Assembly: GCA_016205045.1 (NCBI GenBank)
Contig: JACQJM010000177.1
Coordinates: 1-6,532, forward strand
Direction: 5' to 3'
From: Elusimicrobiota bacterium
GTDB taxonomy: Bacteria; Elusimicrobiota; Elusimicrobia; JACQJN01
Length of the DNA: 6,532 nucleotides
In this document: positions 6,036 to 6,532 of the stretch, in pieces
How the letters are laid out: every line of letters begins with the position of its first letter
Position numbering within the stretch: position 1 is the first letter of the stretch
The notes under the pieces: generated by a model
Database searches by the model: none
The model's input: only the letters and a program-made list of their open reading frames with translations
What the model was told of the DNA's origin: nothing
Program-made: the position numbers and the translations under genes

Positions 6036-6045
6036 AATGTTCCCG

Positions 6046-6532
6046 TCAGTAGAGAAACCAGAATTCACCTTTGGGATCCACGTGCGTGCAGTCTATGAAT
6101 ACCCGTCCCCAACAAGTGCTTTTCTTATCATTAACGTACCCCCATTTACCTGTATCCTTCAAGGTGGTCCCATCAATCCAACCTCCTTTCACCCTGGACC
6201 TAGTACACGCCTCATCTCCATAGAGCATCACTTCTTTGGTCCTGGGATGATCCGATAACTGAAGCACAGGTAGGTCTTGGAGATATTTAGGGACCAAGCC
6301 GCTCAAGTCCTTGGGATAGGCGCCGCGATCCTCCTCAAACCGGGCTAGTATTGCCGTGCGGATTTGTGTTAGATTCTCTCGGGCCAATTGTTTTTGGTAA
6401 AACCTTTCCCTTGCAACTTCCTGCTGCCTACTTTTAATCCCTTCTTGCCTCTTTAAAATCAAACCCATACATAAAACCCCAAGGGCCAATATTGTGAGCC
6501 CGGCGCTATTCACAAGCCTAAATTTACTCTTA
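6046..6532 (-). CDS. pilin-like protein (type II secretion / type IV pilin fold), start beyond the window
   Basis: A probable pseudopilin-like envelope protein. Counting from a GTG at 6513, residues 4-20 (A-G-L-T-I-L-A-L-G and on) form one hydrophobic helix, followed by a long charged amphipathic helix and N-L-T-Q-I-R-T-A-I ... D-R-G-A-Y-P, at the spacing seen in type IV pilins and GspG. The C-terminal part has W-G-Y-V-N-D and D-C-T-H-V-D-P-K-G and three cysteines (103, 134, 142), resembling pilin-like proteins I associate with Elusimicrobia. The prepilin motif is degenerate: G-L-T-I-L-A has Ala where the conserved Glu at +5 should be. The GTG at 6513 has no good ribosome binding site, and the frame stays open to the window edge, reading K-S-K-F-R-L before it. 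That basic stretch fits a prepilin leader, so the true start is probably outside. It is the first visible gene of the minus-strand cluster. A non-pilin single-pass protein remains possible. Confidence 0.65.
   Translation of the reverse strand, partial: KSKFRLVNSAGLTILALGVLCMGLILKRQEGIKSRQQEVARERFYQKQLARENLTQIRTAILARFEEDRGAYPKDLSGLVPKYLQDLPVLQLSDHPRTKEVMLYGDEACTRSRVKGGWIDGTTLKDTGKWGYVNDKKSTCWGRVFIDCTHVDPKGEFWFLY

Noticed and set aside
5380..6258. A 292-residue open frame on the plus strand
   Set aside because: It lies almost wholly antisense to the well-supported HypE-like gene and the pilin-like gene; its translation shows no family motif and is rich in Pro, Ser and Arg as antisense frames often are.

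Overview
This 6.5-kb stretch is bacterial chromosomal DNA with two convergent gene clusters that meet near position 3380. The mix of a pyruvoyl-type arginine decarboxylase, a bacterial deoxyhypusine-synthase homologue and an Elusimicrobia-style pilin-like protein (C-terminal Trp-Gly-Tyr / Cys-Thr-His pattern) suggests an uncultured lineage such as Elusimicrobiota, or perhaps Omnitrophota. The taxonomic guess is weak: it rests on remembered family resemblance, not on a marker gene.

Plus strand, 22-3344: a compact polyamine cassette. Gene 1 is a pyruvoyl-dependent arginine decarboxylase (arginine to agmatine). Gene 2 is a deoxyhypusine-synthase homologue of the bacterial SpeY / homospermidine-synthase type. 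Gene 3 is an agmatinase-type ureohydrolase (agmatine to putrescine plus urea). Together they would give a complete route arginine -> agmatine -> putrescine -> homospermidine, with no need for S-adenosylmethionine decarboxylase. A fourth gene encodes an unrecognised exported protein and probably ends the same transcript. The start of the agmatinase gene lies inside a 90-bp inverted repeat whose arms are tandem 7-bp units, so its first ~25 codons look repeat-derived.

Minus strand, 6532-3418 (read right to left): a pilin-like protein whose start probably lies beyond the window; a HypE-like AIR-synthase-family protein lacking HypE's C-terminal cysteine; a small exported protein whose frame is cut by an in-frame TAA but continues as protein-like sequence for 62 more codons; and a diacylglycerol-kinase-family lipid kinase. 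Once the interrupted frame is followed to its end at 4367, the four genes are closely packed (gaps of about 34, 70 and 16 bp), which suggests one operon. The two clusters have no evident functional link.

No rRNA, tRNA, CRISPR array, transposase or replication origin was found. The points most worth a second look are the substrate pocket of the deoxyhypusine-synthase homologue, the heptamer inverted repeat over the agmatinase start, and the interrupted exported-protein gene.
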